Below, in pieces: positions 22,251 to 33,624 of a DNA stretch of 64,000 nucleotides. This DNA comes from Paguma larvata (lineage: Eukaryota; Chordata; Mammalia; Carnivora; Viverridae), in NCBI GenBank assembly GCA_030068075.1, contig CM057835.1, positions 35,887,715 through 35,951,714 of the forward strand, given 5' to 3'. Below the pieces are notes generated by a model. It was not told the DNA's origin. It did no database searches and was given only the letters and a program-made list of their open reading frames with translations. The position numbers and the translations under genes were made by a program. Position 1 is the stretch's first letter. Each line of letters starts with the position of its first letter.

Positions 22251-22655
22251 GTCTCAAAAACTGAAGAATTTTGGAGTTCAGTTTGGGCACCCCAGTCTTA
22301 AAAGGGATTTCTCCATCTGATGTCCAATGTCTTTTTTTTTTTCCTCCATTTCCTCTGAAACGTGTGATTCCATTATTAGAGATGAGGTATATACTCTGAG
22401 CTCCATGGGGTTGGCTGGCTATGGATTTGCTTTTCTTCAGTTCTGTGGAAGTACGTGGTGCCAGACAGGGATGCGTGAAGTCGCGAGGTGATTGTGTGCC
22501 AGACAGGCTGAGCTGTGCCATAGAATGCCGGACTCCAAACAATGGAGAGCCATCCTAGTATTTTAAGACTTATCTAGAACATATTCTAATAGTTTCAGAG
22601 ACACATTGGCAAACAAGCATGTTCATAAGTGTCAGACCAACATAACAATGGATCT
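22251..22655. other. intergenic, no feature identified
   Basis: No repeat or gene recognised. The 101-codon minus-strand frame here shows no coding signs. Confidence 0.35.
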
Positions 22656-22659
22656 TAAA

Positions 22660-22710
22660 TATTTAACATAACATAACATATAACATAACATAATACACAA
22701 CATAACAATG
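22660..22710. repeat. (AACAT)n pentanucleotide repeat
   Basis: Imperfect tandem aacat units, followed by an L2/MIR-like phrase (tatttattgagctcctacta). Confidence 0.75.
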
Positions 22711-22889
22711 GATCTACAAATATTTATTGAGCTCCTACTATGACCAGATGCTGCTCTATGCAGTATTTTGTTATTTAGAAAAAAATAGATAAAAATTCCC
22801 ACGCTAGTATTTATTTTATTATTCTAGTAAGAATAGACGGATAGTAAGATAAATAGGCAACCTAGGTAGTATATTAGAAAGTGATATTT

Positions 22890-22985
22890 GGGGACACCTG
22901 TTTGGCTTAGTTGGTGGAGCATGTGACTCTTGATCTTGGGGTCGTGAGTTTGAGCCCCATGTGGGCACAGAGCTTACTTTTTAAA
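22890..22985 (+). mobile_element. short can-SINE
   Basis: Perfect duplications aaagtgatattt at 22878-22889 and 22986-22997 bracket this short-form element. Confidence 0.9.
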
Positions 22986-23738
22986 AAAGTGATATTTTAC
23001 AAAAAAAGGGGGGGAGGATAATGGAATAAAATATTCTGCTGAAAAGAAAAGTCTCAAGGAAGATATTACTAAATCTAATAGTCAACTCTCATCCTTATCT
23101 TGGTCTATTAGCAACATTCGACACTTGATCATTCTCTCTCTCAAATGCATTTTTCAGGGTTTCTAGGATTCCACATTGCTAGTTTCTTATCTCAATGGCT
23201 ATTCCTCTGGATATGTTTAGCTTCTTCCTTTGCCTTTCCCCAATGTCTAAATACTAGAGTGCTCTGAGTTCCATTCTTGACCTTTTCTGTCAGTCTGCTC
23301 TCCCTGCTTGCTGCCCTCATGCGGTCTCCGGACTTGAAATACTGTCCATCCCCAAGCTCAGAAGTTGTAACTCCAGCCCGGACCTCTCTTCTGGATTGTA
23401 GGCTGTTCAGTTGCCTACCCAACATCTCAGCTGGTAATTGCAAATGTTATGTGAATTCTTATTCTTTCTTCCTAAAAAAAACTGCTGTCCCACTATCCTC
23501 CCTGCCTCCGTCAAAGGTAACCACCTGCCTTCCAGTTTTAGCTCTCCTCTCTTTCGCTCCTACCCCCCTACCAGTAAATACGGCCTATTCTACTTTCCAA
23601 ATAGATCTAGAATCTGTCACCATCATCTCTCACTGGGTTATTACGAGCACCTGGTCTCCCCACTTGCCACCACCCCTCACCCACTGACTCTTTCACCTAG
23701 CAGCTAGAGCATTTTTGGTTTTTCGATAAAATGTAAAC

Positions 23739-23960
23739 GGGGCGCCTGGGTGGCTCAGTTGGTTGAGAGTCCAGCTTTGGCGCAGGTCATGATCTCACGG
23801 CTAGTGGGTTCAAGCCCTGCATCAGCTCTGTGCTGATGGCTCAGAGCCTGGAGCCTACTGCAGATTCTGTGTATCCCTCTCTCTCTGCCCCTCTCCTGCT
23901 CGCGCGCTCTCTCTCTCTCTCTCTCAAAAATAAATAAACATTAAAAAGAATTTTTAATAA
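23739..23960 (+). mobile_element. can-SINE in L2
   Basis: Full-length, with flanking ataaaatgtaa duplications (23726 and 23962). Confidence 0.92.
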
Positions 23961-24255
23961 AATAAAATGTAAGTAAGATCATGTTACATTTCTGTTCAAC
24001 ACTTTCCAACAATTTTCCATCTCGCAGTAAAAGCTGAGGTCCCCGCAGTGATCTACAGATGCTGTATGCTCGGTCTTCCCTCCCTGGACTTCATCGTACG
24101 CTCTGCCTCCTCTTCCTCTCCTCTCTGATCACCCCTCCAACCCCAGGTCTTCTCCTTGCTGTTTCTTGAGCCACACCAGGCACACTCCTATCTTAGGGCC
24201 TTTACACTTGCTGTTCTCTCTGCTAGGAACATGCTGAAATAGTTGCTCGGGGGTG

Positions 24256-24473
24256 GGGGGGTGCCTGGGTGACTCAGTCGGTTAAGCACCGACCTGGACT
24301 CAGGTCATGATGTCACGGTTTGTGAGTTCGAGCCCCGCGTCGGGCTCTGTGCTGACAGCTCAGGGCCTGGAGCCTGCTTCACATTCTGTGTCTCCCTCTT
24401 TCTCTGCGCCTCCCCTGCTCACACTCTGTCCTTCTGTCGAAGAGTAAATAAACATTAAAAAAATTTTTTTAAA
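24256..24473 (+). mobile_element. can-SINE in L2
   Basis: Full-length, with duplications aatagttgctcgg (24238-24250) and aataattgcttgg (24474-24486). Confidence 0.92.
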
Positions 24474-24569
24474 AATAATTGCTTGGCCAATGCTTCCTCT
24501 CCTTCAGCTCTCAAAATATCATCTTGGTAAGGCTTTCCCTGGCTAAGCAATTTAAAATTTCTAACATGA

Positions 24570-24571
24570 GA

Positions 24572-24618
<47 letters not shown>

Positions 24619-24620
24619 AA
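24570..24620. repeat. (AAAT)n tract flanked by a duplication
   Basis: About 12 AAAT units between two copies of aaaattt/ctaacatga (about 24553-24568 and 24618-24631). It looks like a retroposed tail with no SINE body. Confidence 0.85.
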
Positions 24621-25111
24621 TTCTAACATGAACCACCTCACCCCCCCATTTACTTTTGCTCATGGCACTTACCGCACCATGCCTTGTATTAATTACACTT
24701 ACATACTTGGCTCATTCTTTACCTCCACATAAGCTCTATGGGGGGCAGAGTTTTTGTCTGTTTTATTCACTGCTGTATCCACAGCGCCTGGTTCACATTA
24801 GGTGTTCCATATCTCAATGTCCTCCAGCCAAAGACCATGAGGAACATAACGGGTAGTTGATCAAGTTGTTTTTAGCTATTGCAATGAGGGAGAATGTACG
24901 CTAGAGGGAACCACGGAGCAGCTCACTTAAAAGACTTAAAGCGTTCAGGCTTTTATTAGGTGATTTGGAAGTGAGGCTTTATTCTTGTTCAAGCATGTAT
25001 ACGTTTGAATGATTTAATGAATGAATGCAAGAGTGGTCTTATTATGCCTGAAGGGCTGTCATATGAACCTGACTGAAATTAGGTTCATTTTGTAAGAATT
25101 CAGAGAGTGGT

Positions 25112-25321
25112 GGGGCGCCTGGGTGGCTCAGTCAGTTAAGCTTCTAACTTTGGCTCAGGTCATGCTCTCACCATTCCCGAGCTCAAGCCCCGCATCGGAC
25201 TCTGTGCTGACAGCTCGGAGCCTGGAGCCTGCTTCAGATTTTGTGTTTCCCTCTCTTTCTTTCCCTCCCCTGCTCACGCTCTGTCTCTTTCTCTTAAAAA
25301 TAAAAACATTAAAAAAAAAAA
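25112..25321 (+). mobile_element. can-SINE, full length
   Basis: Duplications aagaattcagagagtgg (25094-25110) and aagaattcagagggtgg (25322-25338). Confidence 0.93.
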
Positions 25322-25339
25322 AAGAATTCAGAGGGTGGA

Positions 25340-25705
25340 GTTCAGACAATGGTAAAGTAACACAGTGAGCAAGCCTCCACTGACCCTAAGAATTTTAACA
25401 AAATGAGCCCCTCTGCAGGAAGATGAATCCCAATGACTTGGCTTCTCAAGGGAGGCTGGAGGAATAATGGCCTAGGATATTGTAGCCTAGAAGTAACTAA
25501 GGCTAGACCTAATAGTTTCAGATTTTTGTGAAGTTCTCTGAAGATCTACCAAAGCTCACTTGGCCTCCCGGCTTTCTTCCTGTGAAGTTCGCAATAAGAA
25601 TCAGACACTGGCGACCCTAAGATGAAAAAGAAGCTCTGTATGTCATTAAGGATTTCACAGTCTAGAAGTGAAGACAGACGTGAAACAAACATAGGCAGTG
25701 TAGTT
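25340..25705. other. intergenic, no feature identified
   Basis: No repeat or gene recognised between the SINE and the next L1 tail. Confidence 0.35.
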
Positions 25706-25707
25706 CT

Positions 25708-26282
25708 TTTTTTTTTTACAAGTGCCCTCCTCAATGCCCATCGCCCATTTCCCCCCTCTTTGGCCCCCCCCCATCAACCCTCAGTTTGTTCTCTGTATTT
25801 AAGAGTCTCTTATGGTTTGCCTCCCTCTCTGTTCGAAACTATTTTTTCCCCTTCCCTTCTCCCATGGTCTTGTTAAGTTTCTTAAGGCCCACATATGAGT
25901 GGAAATATATGGCATCTGTCTTTCTCTGACTGACTTATTTCACTCAGCATAATACCATCCAGTTCCATCCACATTGCTGCAAATGGCAGGATTTCATTCT
26001 TCTCACTGCCAAGCAGTATTCCATTGTATATATAAGCCACACCTTCTTTATCCACTCATCAGTTGATGAACACTTGGGCTCTTTCCATGATTTGGCTATT
26101 GTTGAAAGTGCTGCTATAAACATTGGGGTCCATGTGCCCCTATGCATCAGCACTCCTGTATCCTTTGGATAAATTCCTAGTAGTGCTACTGCTGGGTCAT
26201 AGGGTAGTTTTATTTTTAATTTTTAGAGGAACCTCCATACTTTTCCAGAGCGGCTGCACCAGCTTGCATTCCCACCAATCGT
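25708..26282 (-). mobile_element. L1 LINE, 5'-truncated, carnivore type
   Basis: Antisense of the end of ORF2 and the 3' UTR of a carnivore L1, poly(A) seen as the T10 at 25710-25719. The minus-strand frame 26153-25944 reads as L1 ORF2 C terminus. Confidence 0.85.
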
Positions 26283-26544
26283 GTCATTATTTAAAGTACT
26301 TCTTCCAACATTCTCTTATATGCCATATCCATTATCTTTTTCTTTTCCGTTTTGTTTTATTCTGCTGTTGTCATCAACAAGAGAATTCGGTAATGTTTTG
26401 GTTTCAGTGGTGGGGAACAGGGAGGCGTGGTTTTTAAATAGATGGGCAAGGCACAGCTCCCTGCTGGCACACTCAGATGTTAAAGGTGGAAATGTTTGTG
26501 CCACAATCGGCACTTAGCAAAATGTATCACTATTTACAGCCATA
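26283..26544. other. intergenic, no feature identified
   Basis: Lies between two L1 tails. No family assigned. Confidence 0.35.
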
Positions 26545-26952
26545 ATTTTTTTTTTTAATTTACATCCAAGTTATTTAGCATATAGTGCAACAATGATTTC
26601 AGGAGTAGATTCCAGTGGTTCATCCCCTATGTATAACACCCAGTGCTCATCCCAACAAGTATCTCCCTTAATGCCCCTCACCCATTTAGCCCATCCCCCC
26701 TCCCACAACCCCTCCAGAAACCCTGTTTGTTCTGTATATTTAAGAGTTTCTTATGTTTTGTCCCCCTCTCTGTTTTTATATTATTTTTCTTCCCTTCCCT
26801 TATGTTCATCTGTTTTATATCTTAAATTCCTCATGTGAGCGAAGTCATATGATATTTATCGTTCTCTGACTGACTAATTTCACCTGGCATAATACCCTCT
26901 AGTTCCATCCACATGGTTGCAAATGGCAAGATTTCATTCTTTTCGATGGCTG
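26545..26952 (-). mobile_element. L1 3' UTR, 5'-truncated
   Basis: Closely similar to the 3' UTR at 1440-1830 (same acatccaagttatttagcat and tcatccc...tgcccctcacccat phrases). T10 poly(A) complement at 26548-26557. Confidence 0.87.
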
Positions 26953-27025
26953 ATGCAGGGCTCAAACTCGTGAACCACGAGCTCATAACCTGAACCAAAG
27001 TCTGACTGAGCTACCCAGGTGCCCC
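26953..27025 (-). mobile_element. can-SINE head fragment
   Basis: Only about 73 bp of the tRNA-like half, joined directly to the L1 truncation point. Either a deletion joined them or the L1 landed in the SINE. Confidence 0.8.
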
Positions 27026-27049
27026 AAGAAATAAGTTATTTTAGAGGGA

Positions 27050-27265
27050 CCTTCTAAAATGTTTATTGATGAAATGATATAATGTCTACGATTCACTGCA
27101 AAATAATTCAGTGTGTGTATGGTGGGGGGAGGGTGTGAGAAAGGGTAGAAGCTTGGCCAGAGATTGATAATTGTTCTGTTGATGGGTACATGGAAGTTCT
27201 TATATTGTTCTCTTAATTTTTGTATATTTCTGAAATTTTGTATAATAAAAATTCAGATCAAGTTT
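27050..27265 (+). mobile_element. possible old L1 3' tail
   Basis: Resembles an ancient L1 3' end (tgatgggtacatggaagttc ... ttgtataataaaaa). Subfamily unknown. Confidence 0.4.
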
Positions 27266-27314
27266 TTTTTCTTATTGTGGTAAAATATATATTACATAAA
27301 ATTTACCATTTTAA

Positions 27315-27452
27315 GGGGTGCGTGGGTGGCTCAGTCTGTTAAGCATTCAATTCTTGATCTCAGCTCAGATCTTTATCTCACCATCCTGAGTTCAAGCCCT
27401 GCATTGGGCCCTGTACCACGTTGAGCATGAAGCCTATTTAAAAAACAAAATT
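27315..27452 (+). mobile_element. can-SINE, short form
   Basis: Head and part of the body end at an A-rich stretch with no CT tract. Confidence 0.82.
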
Positions 27453-27453
27453 T

Positions 27454-27574
27454 AGGGGCAATGGGGTGGCTCAGTCAGTTAAGTGTCTGGCTCTTGATTT
27501 CAGCTCAGGTCACAATCACAGTTGTTGAGATTGAGCCATCAAGCTCTGTGCTGATAGCATGGAGCTGGCTTGGG

Positions 27575-27630
<56 letters not shown>

Positions 27631-27684
27631 CCCTGCTTGCACTCGTTCTCTCTCAAAATAAATAAAGAAACATGAAAAAAAAAT
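27454..27684 (+). mobile_element. can-SINE with expanded (TC)n
   Basis: The CT tract has expanded to about 44 bp (27580-27623), which makes the false low-complexity open frames on both strands here. Confidence 0.88.
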
Positions 27685-27718
27685 TTCAAGTTTTTTAATT
27701 AAAAAATTTTCCATTTCA

Positions 27719-27928
27719 GGGGCACCTGGGTGGCTCTATTGGTTAAGAGTCTGACTTCAGCGCAGGTCATTATCTAACGGTTTGCGGGTTTGAGCCCCAC
27801 ATTGGGCTCACTGCTGACAGCTCAGAATCTGGAGTCTGCTTCGGATTCTGTGTCTCCACCTTTCTCTATACCCTTCCCATGCTCGTGCTCTGTCTCTCTC
27901 TCTCTCTCAGAAATAAACCTTAAAAAAT
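27719..27928 (+). mobile_element. can-SINE
   Basis: Full-length head, body, CT tract and A-rich tail. Confidence 0.9.
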
Positions 27929-28105
27929 ATTTTAATTCCATTTTAACCAATTTTTAGGGTGTAATTTAGTGGCATTATGTATATTTACAATGTTGTACAA
28001 CTATCACCACTATTTCCTGAAATTTTTAATCATCCCAAACAGAAATTCTGTACCCATTAGACAATCACTCCCCATTCCTTCCTCACCCTAGCCCCTGGTC
28101 ACTAC

Positions 28106-28304
28106 TTTTTAAAAAGTATTATTTATTTGAGAGAGAGAGAAAGAGATAGCATGAATGGGGGAAAGGCTGGGGGGTGGGTGGACAAAGGATCCTCGGAAGT
28201 GGGTTCTGTGCTAACAGCAGAGATCCCAATGCAGGACTTGAAGCCACAAACCACAACCTGAGCTGAAGTCTGACATTTAACCTACTGAGCCACCAGGTCC
28301 CCCA
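28106..28304 (-). mobile_element. can-SINE, first at shared target
   Basis: Flanked by cccctggtcacta (left) and cccctggtcactt (right). Confidence 0.85.
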
Positions 28305-28317
28305 CCCCTGGTCACTT

Positions 28318-28530
28318 TTTTTTTTTTTTTTTTTAATATTTATTTCTTTTTGGGAGAGAGAGAGAGAGAGCAGGAGAGGGGCAGAGACAGAGAGGGAGAC
28401 ACAGAATCAGAAGCAGGCTCCAGGCTCCAAGCTGTCAGCACAGAGCCCGACGTGGGACGAACCCATGAACCATAAGATCATGACCTGAGCTGAAGTCAGA
28501 CGCTTAACCGACTGAGCCACCCAGGTGTCC
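28318..28530 (-). mobile_element. can-SINE, second at shared target
   Basis: Flanked by ctggtcactt (28308-28317) and ctagtcactt (28531-28540), so it landed in the target duplication of the SINE just to its left. Confidence 0.88.
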
Positions 28531-28768
28531 CTAGTCACTTCTATTCTACTTTTTGTCCCTATGGATTTGTTATTTTAGGTTCCTGGTGTAAGTGGAATCA
28601 TTCAATATTTATCTTTTTGTGCCTGGCTTATTTCACTTAGCATAACGTTTTCAAAGTTCACCTATGTTGTAACGTGTCAGAATTTAATTTATTTTTATTG
28701 TTGAACAATATCCCATTATATGTATGTATTGCATTTTGTTTGTACATTCATTCTATTGGTTCAAGCCA

Positions 28769-28993
28769 TTTTTTGAAGTTTATTTATTTTTTCCTTTTTC
28801 ATTTTTTAGAGAGAGAGAGGCACTGAGCGCCAGTGGGGGAGGGTCAGAGAGAGAGGGAGACACAGACTCTGAAGTGGGCTCCAGGCTCTGAGCTGTCAGC
28901 ACAGAGCCTGACTCATAGCTCCAACTCACAAACAGTGAGATCAGACCTGAGCCAAAGTCAGACACCAAACCAAATGAGCCACCTAGGCGCCCC
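28769..28993 (-). mobile_element. can-SINE
   Basis: Reverse-complement SINE with a full body and head (cctaggcgcccc). Confidence 0.88.
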
Positions 28994-29013
28994 TATTTAT
29001 TTATTTATTTTGA

Positions 29014-29214
29014 GGGGCGCCTGGGTGGCTCAGTCGGTTGAGCATCCGACTTCGGCTCAGGTCATGATCTCGCAGTTTGTGAGTTCGAGCCCCGCGTCAG
29101 CCTCTGTGCTGACAGCTCAGAGCCTGGAGCCTCTTCAGATTCTGTCTCCCCCCTCTCTCTATCTCCTCCCCTGCTTATGCTATGTCTCTCAATAATAATT
29201 TAAAAAATGTTTAA
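29014..29214 (+). mobile_element. can-SINE nested in a SINE tail
   Basis: Full-length. The sequence on both sides (atttatttattttga) looks like the reversed A-tail of the next SINE, so this element seems to have inserted into that tail. Confidence 0.88.
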
Positions 29215-29424
29215 TAAAAAAATTTATTTATTTTGAGTGAGGAGTGGGACAAGCATGGGGCAGGGTCAGAGAGAGAGAGAGCAAGAGAGAGAGAGAATCT
29301 CAAGCAGGCTCCGAGTGTCATCGCGGAGCCCTACATGAGACTCGATCTTACAAACCATGAGATCAAGGATTGAGCTGAAATAAAGCGTTGGAAGCTTAAC
29401 CTGCTGAACCACCCAGGCACCCCA
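29215..29424 (-). mobile_element. can-SINE
   Basis: Reverse-complement SINE with GA-rich tract at about 29270-29295 and head (ccacccaggcacccca). Confidence 0.88.
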
Positions 29425-30698
29425 GATTCAAATCAGTTTTCAAACCAATTAAAACTTCAAAAGGAAGTTCTTTATTGTGGGGGAGAACAGGCAGTTGCAG
29501 GAAGGATATCGTTTGCATGTTTAGATGGGTAGAAGGCAGTGGAAAATGGAATTGCAGAGAATTTGGAAAATAATTAGGGAAGTCCGACAGTACTAAGGGC
29601 TCAAGAACATAGGAGAGCTGTGGCCAATGGGGCTGCCGAGAACAGTGGAATTCAATTAATGCGAACCGTGTACACTCGACTGAGGATATGGTTTTTCTTA
29701 GAGGCAGAGGGAGCCAGTGGAGGTCCCTTATCTGCCCCAATCAAAATATATTTATTATTTTTCTCAGTCCATGCTTGTGGTCAAAAACTCAAAACCATAC
29801 TGAAATATCTACATTGTAAAGAAGACATTACCTGTTTTCTTACCCATAGAGCTAACCGCTAGTTAACAGTTTGATATATATCTTAGAATAAACCTGTCCA
29901 GCTGAAAGACCACGAAAACCACCTCAGGTTCAAGTTCGGTTGTTTAGCTGGCTGCAGCAAGGAAGAACACACAGCAGAGACACTGGGGGTGTGTCTTTGG
30001 GAACGAATTGGAAAGGGCTTATAAGATTTGAGCTTGTGTTGGGTGATTCTATGGAGGTTTTAGGGAAAGGAGGGATCTGTTCTGCATTGGGTGCTGTGAG
30101 GAAGCAGGGAGAATTTGGTGAGTGGGTAGATCTTAGGTAATCTTTATCTACAATGCCAAAGGATTAAGGTAGGTGGGGTTAGAGATATCATTGGTAAAGT
30201 AGCTGTAATCATTCATGTTTGTTATAAGAGGGAGATGTTAGCGATTTTCGTGGTTTCCAAGTAGCCTTGACTCTGTTTCGTTCCACAACAGTCACAGCAT
30301 GGCCTTGTCCGAATACTGTTTGTATTCTATGAGGATAGTCCACGTTTTCTTAGGAACACAGCCCAGCTATCAGCTTCCAGGGTTATCTTTTTCCTTTCTC
30401 AGTTCCCCATTTTAGCAAGGGCAGATGAAGTCAGCCTGCAGGATATGTTATTCTGTGATGTTCGGATCCGTTGATTGGAAGGTTGCTTAGAGAACACCAT
30501 CAGTTATTGCACTGAAGTCAGTAATTCATGTTCCTTTTGTTGGAACAGGAGCCGTTGAGTCATCTGATGTGACCATGGTTGTATGGCAGTATTTACACGT
30601 ACGGGTAAAACCAGCCAAAGTACCTGATCTAATTTCTTTGTTTCCTAGAACATTTTAGTAATATTTAATGATTTCAGAGAAGTCTCTAGGGATGTAAA
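29425..30698. other. intergenic, no feature identified (1.27 kb)
   Basis: The longest repeat-poor stretch between the genes. Short open frames on both strands (for example 29740-29396 and 29620-29862) have no recognisable domain. It may be old unique DNA or a repeat too diverged to see by eye. Confidence 0.4.
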
Positions 30699-30700
30699 TA

Positions 30701-30943
30701 CAGTTGACCTTGAACAAGGCAAGATTTAGCGGTGCCAACCTCCCTGCACAGTCAGAAATCCATGCATAGCTTTTGACTAAAACTAAAACTTAACTACTAA
30801 CACCTTACTGTTGACTGAAAGCTTTACCAATAATATAAGCAGCTGATTAGCACATATTTTGTATGTTTTATGTATTCTATACTATATTCTTATGATAAAG
30901 TAAGCTTGAGAAAAGAAAGTGTTACCAAGAAAATCATAAGGAA
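30701..30943 (+). mobile_element. Tc1/mariner-type (Tigger/MER2-like) DNA transposon fragment
   Basis: Starts with a terminal sequence of the Tigger/MER2 type (cagttgaccttgaacaa) right after a TA dinucleotide, the target used by this superfamily. The internal phrase ttgactgaaagctttaccaa also fits. The right part is cut off by a SINE. Confidence 0.65.
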
Positions 30944-31144
30944 GGGACACCTGCGTCGCTCAGTTGCTTGAGCGTCTGACTCTTGATTTCAGCTCAGGTC
31001 ATGATTCCAGGGTTGTGGGATCAAGACCCATACTGGGCTCTGTGCTGAGTGTGGAGTCTGATTAAGATTCTCTCTTTCTCTCCCTCTGCCCCTCTCCTCC
31101 TGCTTGTGTGCTCTCCCGCTCTCTCTCTCTAAAATAAAAAAAAT
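30944..31144 (+). mobile_element. can-SINE
   Basis: Head gggacacctgcgtcgctcag with body and CT tract, inserted into the Tigger-like element. Confidence 0.88.
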
Positions 31145-31245
31145 TTGGAAAATATGAAATAAACCATTAATCTAATTATTCCTATTAGACTTTCTTTTTT
31201 TTTTAGTACTGAAGTCAAATGCACCTAACATAGAATTAACCATTT

Positions 31246-31475
31246 TTATTTTTTTATTTTTAAAGTTTATTTATTTGTTTTCAGAGAGAGAGAGAGAACT
31301 CACACATGAGCACATGAACAGGGGAGCGGCAGAGAGAGGAGGGAGTATCCCAAGCAGGCTCTGTGCTGTTAGTGCAGAGCCCTATGTGGGGCTCCATCTT
31401 ACAAACTGTGAGATCATGACCTGAGCTGAAATCAAGAGTCTGACACTTAACCAACTGAGCCACCTAGGGGCCCCT
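31246..31475 (-). mobile_element. can-SINE
   Basis: Full-length reverse-complement SINE. It and its right neighbour together lie between duplications tagaattaaccattt and agaattaaccaattt. Confidence 0.88.
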
Positions 31476-31582
31476 ATTATTTATTTATTTTTTAGTAATC
31501 TCTACACCCAACGTGGGGGCTAAACTCACAACCCTGAGATTAAGAGTTGCATGCTTTTCCAACTGAGCCAGCCAGGCACCCC
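31476..31582 (-). mobile_element. short can-SINE
   Basis: Short form (tagtaatctctacacccaac), abutting the previous SINE. Confidence 0.82.
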
Positions 31583-32125
31583 AGAATTAACCAATTTAAA
31601 GTGTAAACTTTAGTGGCATTTAGTACATCTACAATGACTGCAACCATCACTTCTATCTAGCTCTAAAACATTTTCATCACTCCAAAAAACATCTCCATTG
31701 AACGGTCACTTCCTTGTTCCCCCTTCTCCCAGCCCCTGGCAACCATTTTCTATCTCTGGATTTACCTATTCTGGACATTCCATATAAGTGAAATTATACA
31801 GTAAGTGACCTTTGTGTATGGGTTCTTTCATTTAACATAATGCTTTTGAGGTTCGTCTATCTTCTAGCATGTATTAGTACTTCATTCCTTTTTTTTTGAT
31901 GTAATAATATGCCAGAATCTTTTGATTTCTGTAGCTTTGTAGTAAGTTTTGAAATGAGGAACTGTGAGGTCTCCAACTTTGATTTTCTTTTTCAAGAGTG
32001 CTTTGGTTATGCAGTGTCCTTTGCAATTCCACATGAATTTTAGAATCAGCTTTCTCATCTCTGCACAAAAGGCCACTGGGTTTTAACATGGTTTCCATTG
32101 AACTTGAAGATTATTTTACATCATA

Positions 32126-32337
32126 TTTTTTTTAACGTTTATTTATTTTTGCAAGACATAGAGACAGAGCGTGAGCAGGGGAAGGGCAGAGAGAGAGGGA
32201 GACACAGAATCTGAAACAGGCTCCAGGCTCTGAGCCATCAGCCCAGAGCCCGATGCGGGGCTCGAACTCCCAAACTGTGAGATCACAACCTGAGCCAAAG
32301 TCAGACGCTTAAGAAACTGAGCCACCCAGGCCCCCCT
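32126..32337 (-). mobile_element. can-SINE in L1
   Basis: Duplications tattttacatca (32112) and tattttacataa (32338) flank it. Confidence 0.92.
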
Positions 32338-32639
32338 ATTTTACATAATATTGTTATATTAACACCATATGTCTTTTAATCCATGAACGAGTTATGTCTA
32401 TCCACTTATTTAGGTCTTCTTTGATTTCTTTCAATAATATTTTGCAGTTTTCAGTGTATACCTGAAAATCTCCTTGGTTAGATGTATTCCTAAGTGTTTT
32501 ATTTTTTTTTTATGTTATTGCAAATGGGATTATTTTACTAATTTCATTTTCAGATTGTTAATTGCTAGTACATAGAGCATAGAACTACAACTGATTTTTG
32601 TGTATTCATCTTGTATCCTGTTATTTTGCTGAATTAATT

Positions 32640-32866
32640 AAAATTTTTTTAAAATATTTATTTCTTTTTGAGAGAGAAAGACAGACAGAGCACAAGCAGG
32701 GAAGGGGCAGAGAGAGGGGGAGACATAGAATCCAAAGCAGGATCCAGGCTCTGAGTTGTCAGCACAGAGCCTGACTCAGGGCTCGAACTCACGAACCACG
32801 AGATTGTGATCTGAGCCGAAGTTAAGTTAAGCTGACACTTAACCGACTGAGCTACCCAGGTGCCCC
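32640..32866 (-). mobile_element. can-SINE in L1
   Basis: Perfect tgctgaattaatt duplications at about 32627 and 32868. Contains a small internal duplication (gttaagttaagc). Confidence 0.92.
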
Positions 32867-33169
32867 CTGCTGAATTAATTTATTAGCTCCAGTGCTTTTG
32901 TGGATTCCATAGGATTTTTTTTTGGGGGGGGATTTCTTTATGTATAAGATCATGTCTTCTGTAAATACAAATAATTTTATTTCTTCCTTTCCAACTTGGA
33001 TGCCTTGTTTTTCATTTTATTGCTTAATTGCCATGGCTAGAACTTCCAGTATAATGTTGAATAGAAGTGGCAAAAATATATATACTTGTCGTATTCCTGA
33101 TCTTAGGGGGAAAGCTTTCAGTCTTTCATCATTGAGTATAATGTTGGGTGTGGGTTTTCCCATACATTT

Positions 33170-33275
33170 ATTATGCTATATATATAACATTATATATATT
33201 TATTATTACCATGTATTATTATTTTTTATGCCATATATAGCATAATATATATTTATTATTATTATATATTATTAT
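33170..33275. repeat. AT-rich imperfect repeat
   Basis: Imperfect tatata/tattattatt units inside the L1, with partial inverted symmetry around the two atgctatata/tatatagcat copies (33173 and 33233). Confidence 0.6.
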
Positions 33276-33413
33276 GTTCAGAAAGTTTCCTTTTATTCCT
33301 ACTTTGATGAGTTTTTTTTTAAATCATGAAAGTATGCTGGATTTTTGCCAAATGCTTTTTGTTTTTTCACCAATTAGAATGATAATGTGTTTTTTTTTCT
33401 TCATTCTTTTAAT

Positions 33414-33624
33414 TAAAAAAAACTTTAATGTTTATTTATTTTTGAGAGAGAGAGGCAGAGAGAGACAGGGTGGGGGGGTAGAGAGAGAGGGAGACACAGA
33501 ATCTGAAGCAGGCTCCAGGCTCTGAGCTGTCAGCACAGAGCCTGATGTGGGGTTCAAACCCACAAGCAAGCTCATGACCTGAGCTGAAGTCAAACGCTTA
33601 ACCAACTGAGCCACCCAGATGCCT
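33414..33624 (-). mobile_element. can-SINE in L1
   Basis: Full-length, with a G7 run at about 33472. Confidence 0.9.

Larger units (their letters stand above)
23210..24815 (+). mobile_element. L2 LINE, long 3' copy
   Basis: Phrases resemble the L2 3' half in order: catcatctctcactgggtta (23623), acatttctgttcaacacttt (23985), ccacaccaggcacactccta (24172), cttagggcctttacacttgc (24192), and the terminal ctgctgtatccacagcgcct (24770). SINEs at 23739 and 24256 and a tetranucleotide insertion at 24570 interrupt it. The 136-codon open frame at 23277 is chance. Confidence 0.7.
27270..28768 (-). mobile_element. L1 3' end, split by SINEs
   Basis: L1 3'-end phrases recur between SINEs: taaaatttaccattttaagg, gtgtaatttagtggcattat (27960), acccattagacaatcactcc (28052), gcctggcttatttcacttag (28621). 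SINEs at 27315, 27454, 27719, 28106 and 28314 sit inside it. Confidence 0.7.

Noticed and set aside
23277..23687. 136-codon open frame as a gene
   Set aside because: It lies in L2 3' sequence, has no recognisable domain and overlaps another frame of similar length.
25123..25368. Recurrent MAQSVK...SLEPASDSVSPSLS peptides as a protein family
   Set aside because: The same peptide appears many times because it is the translation of the can-SINE body on its + strand.
28092..29424. CRISPR-like array of regularly repeated units
   Set aside because: The repeats are about 200-bp can-SINE copies in both orientations, with target duplications. This is a mammalian genome.
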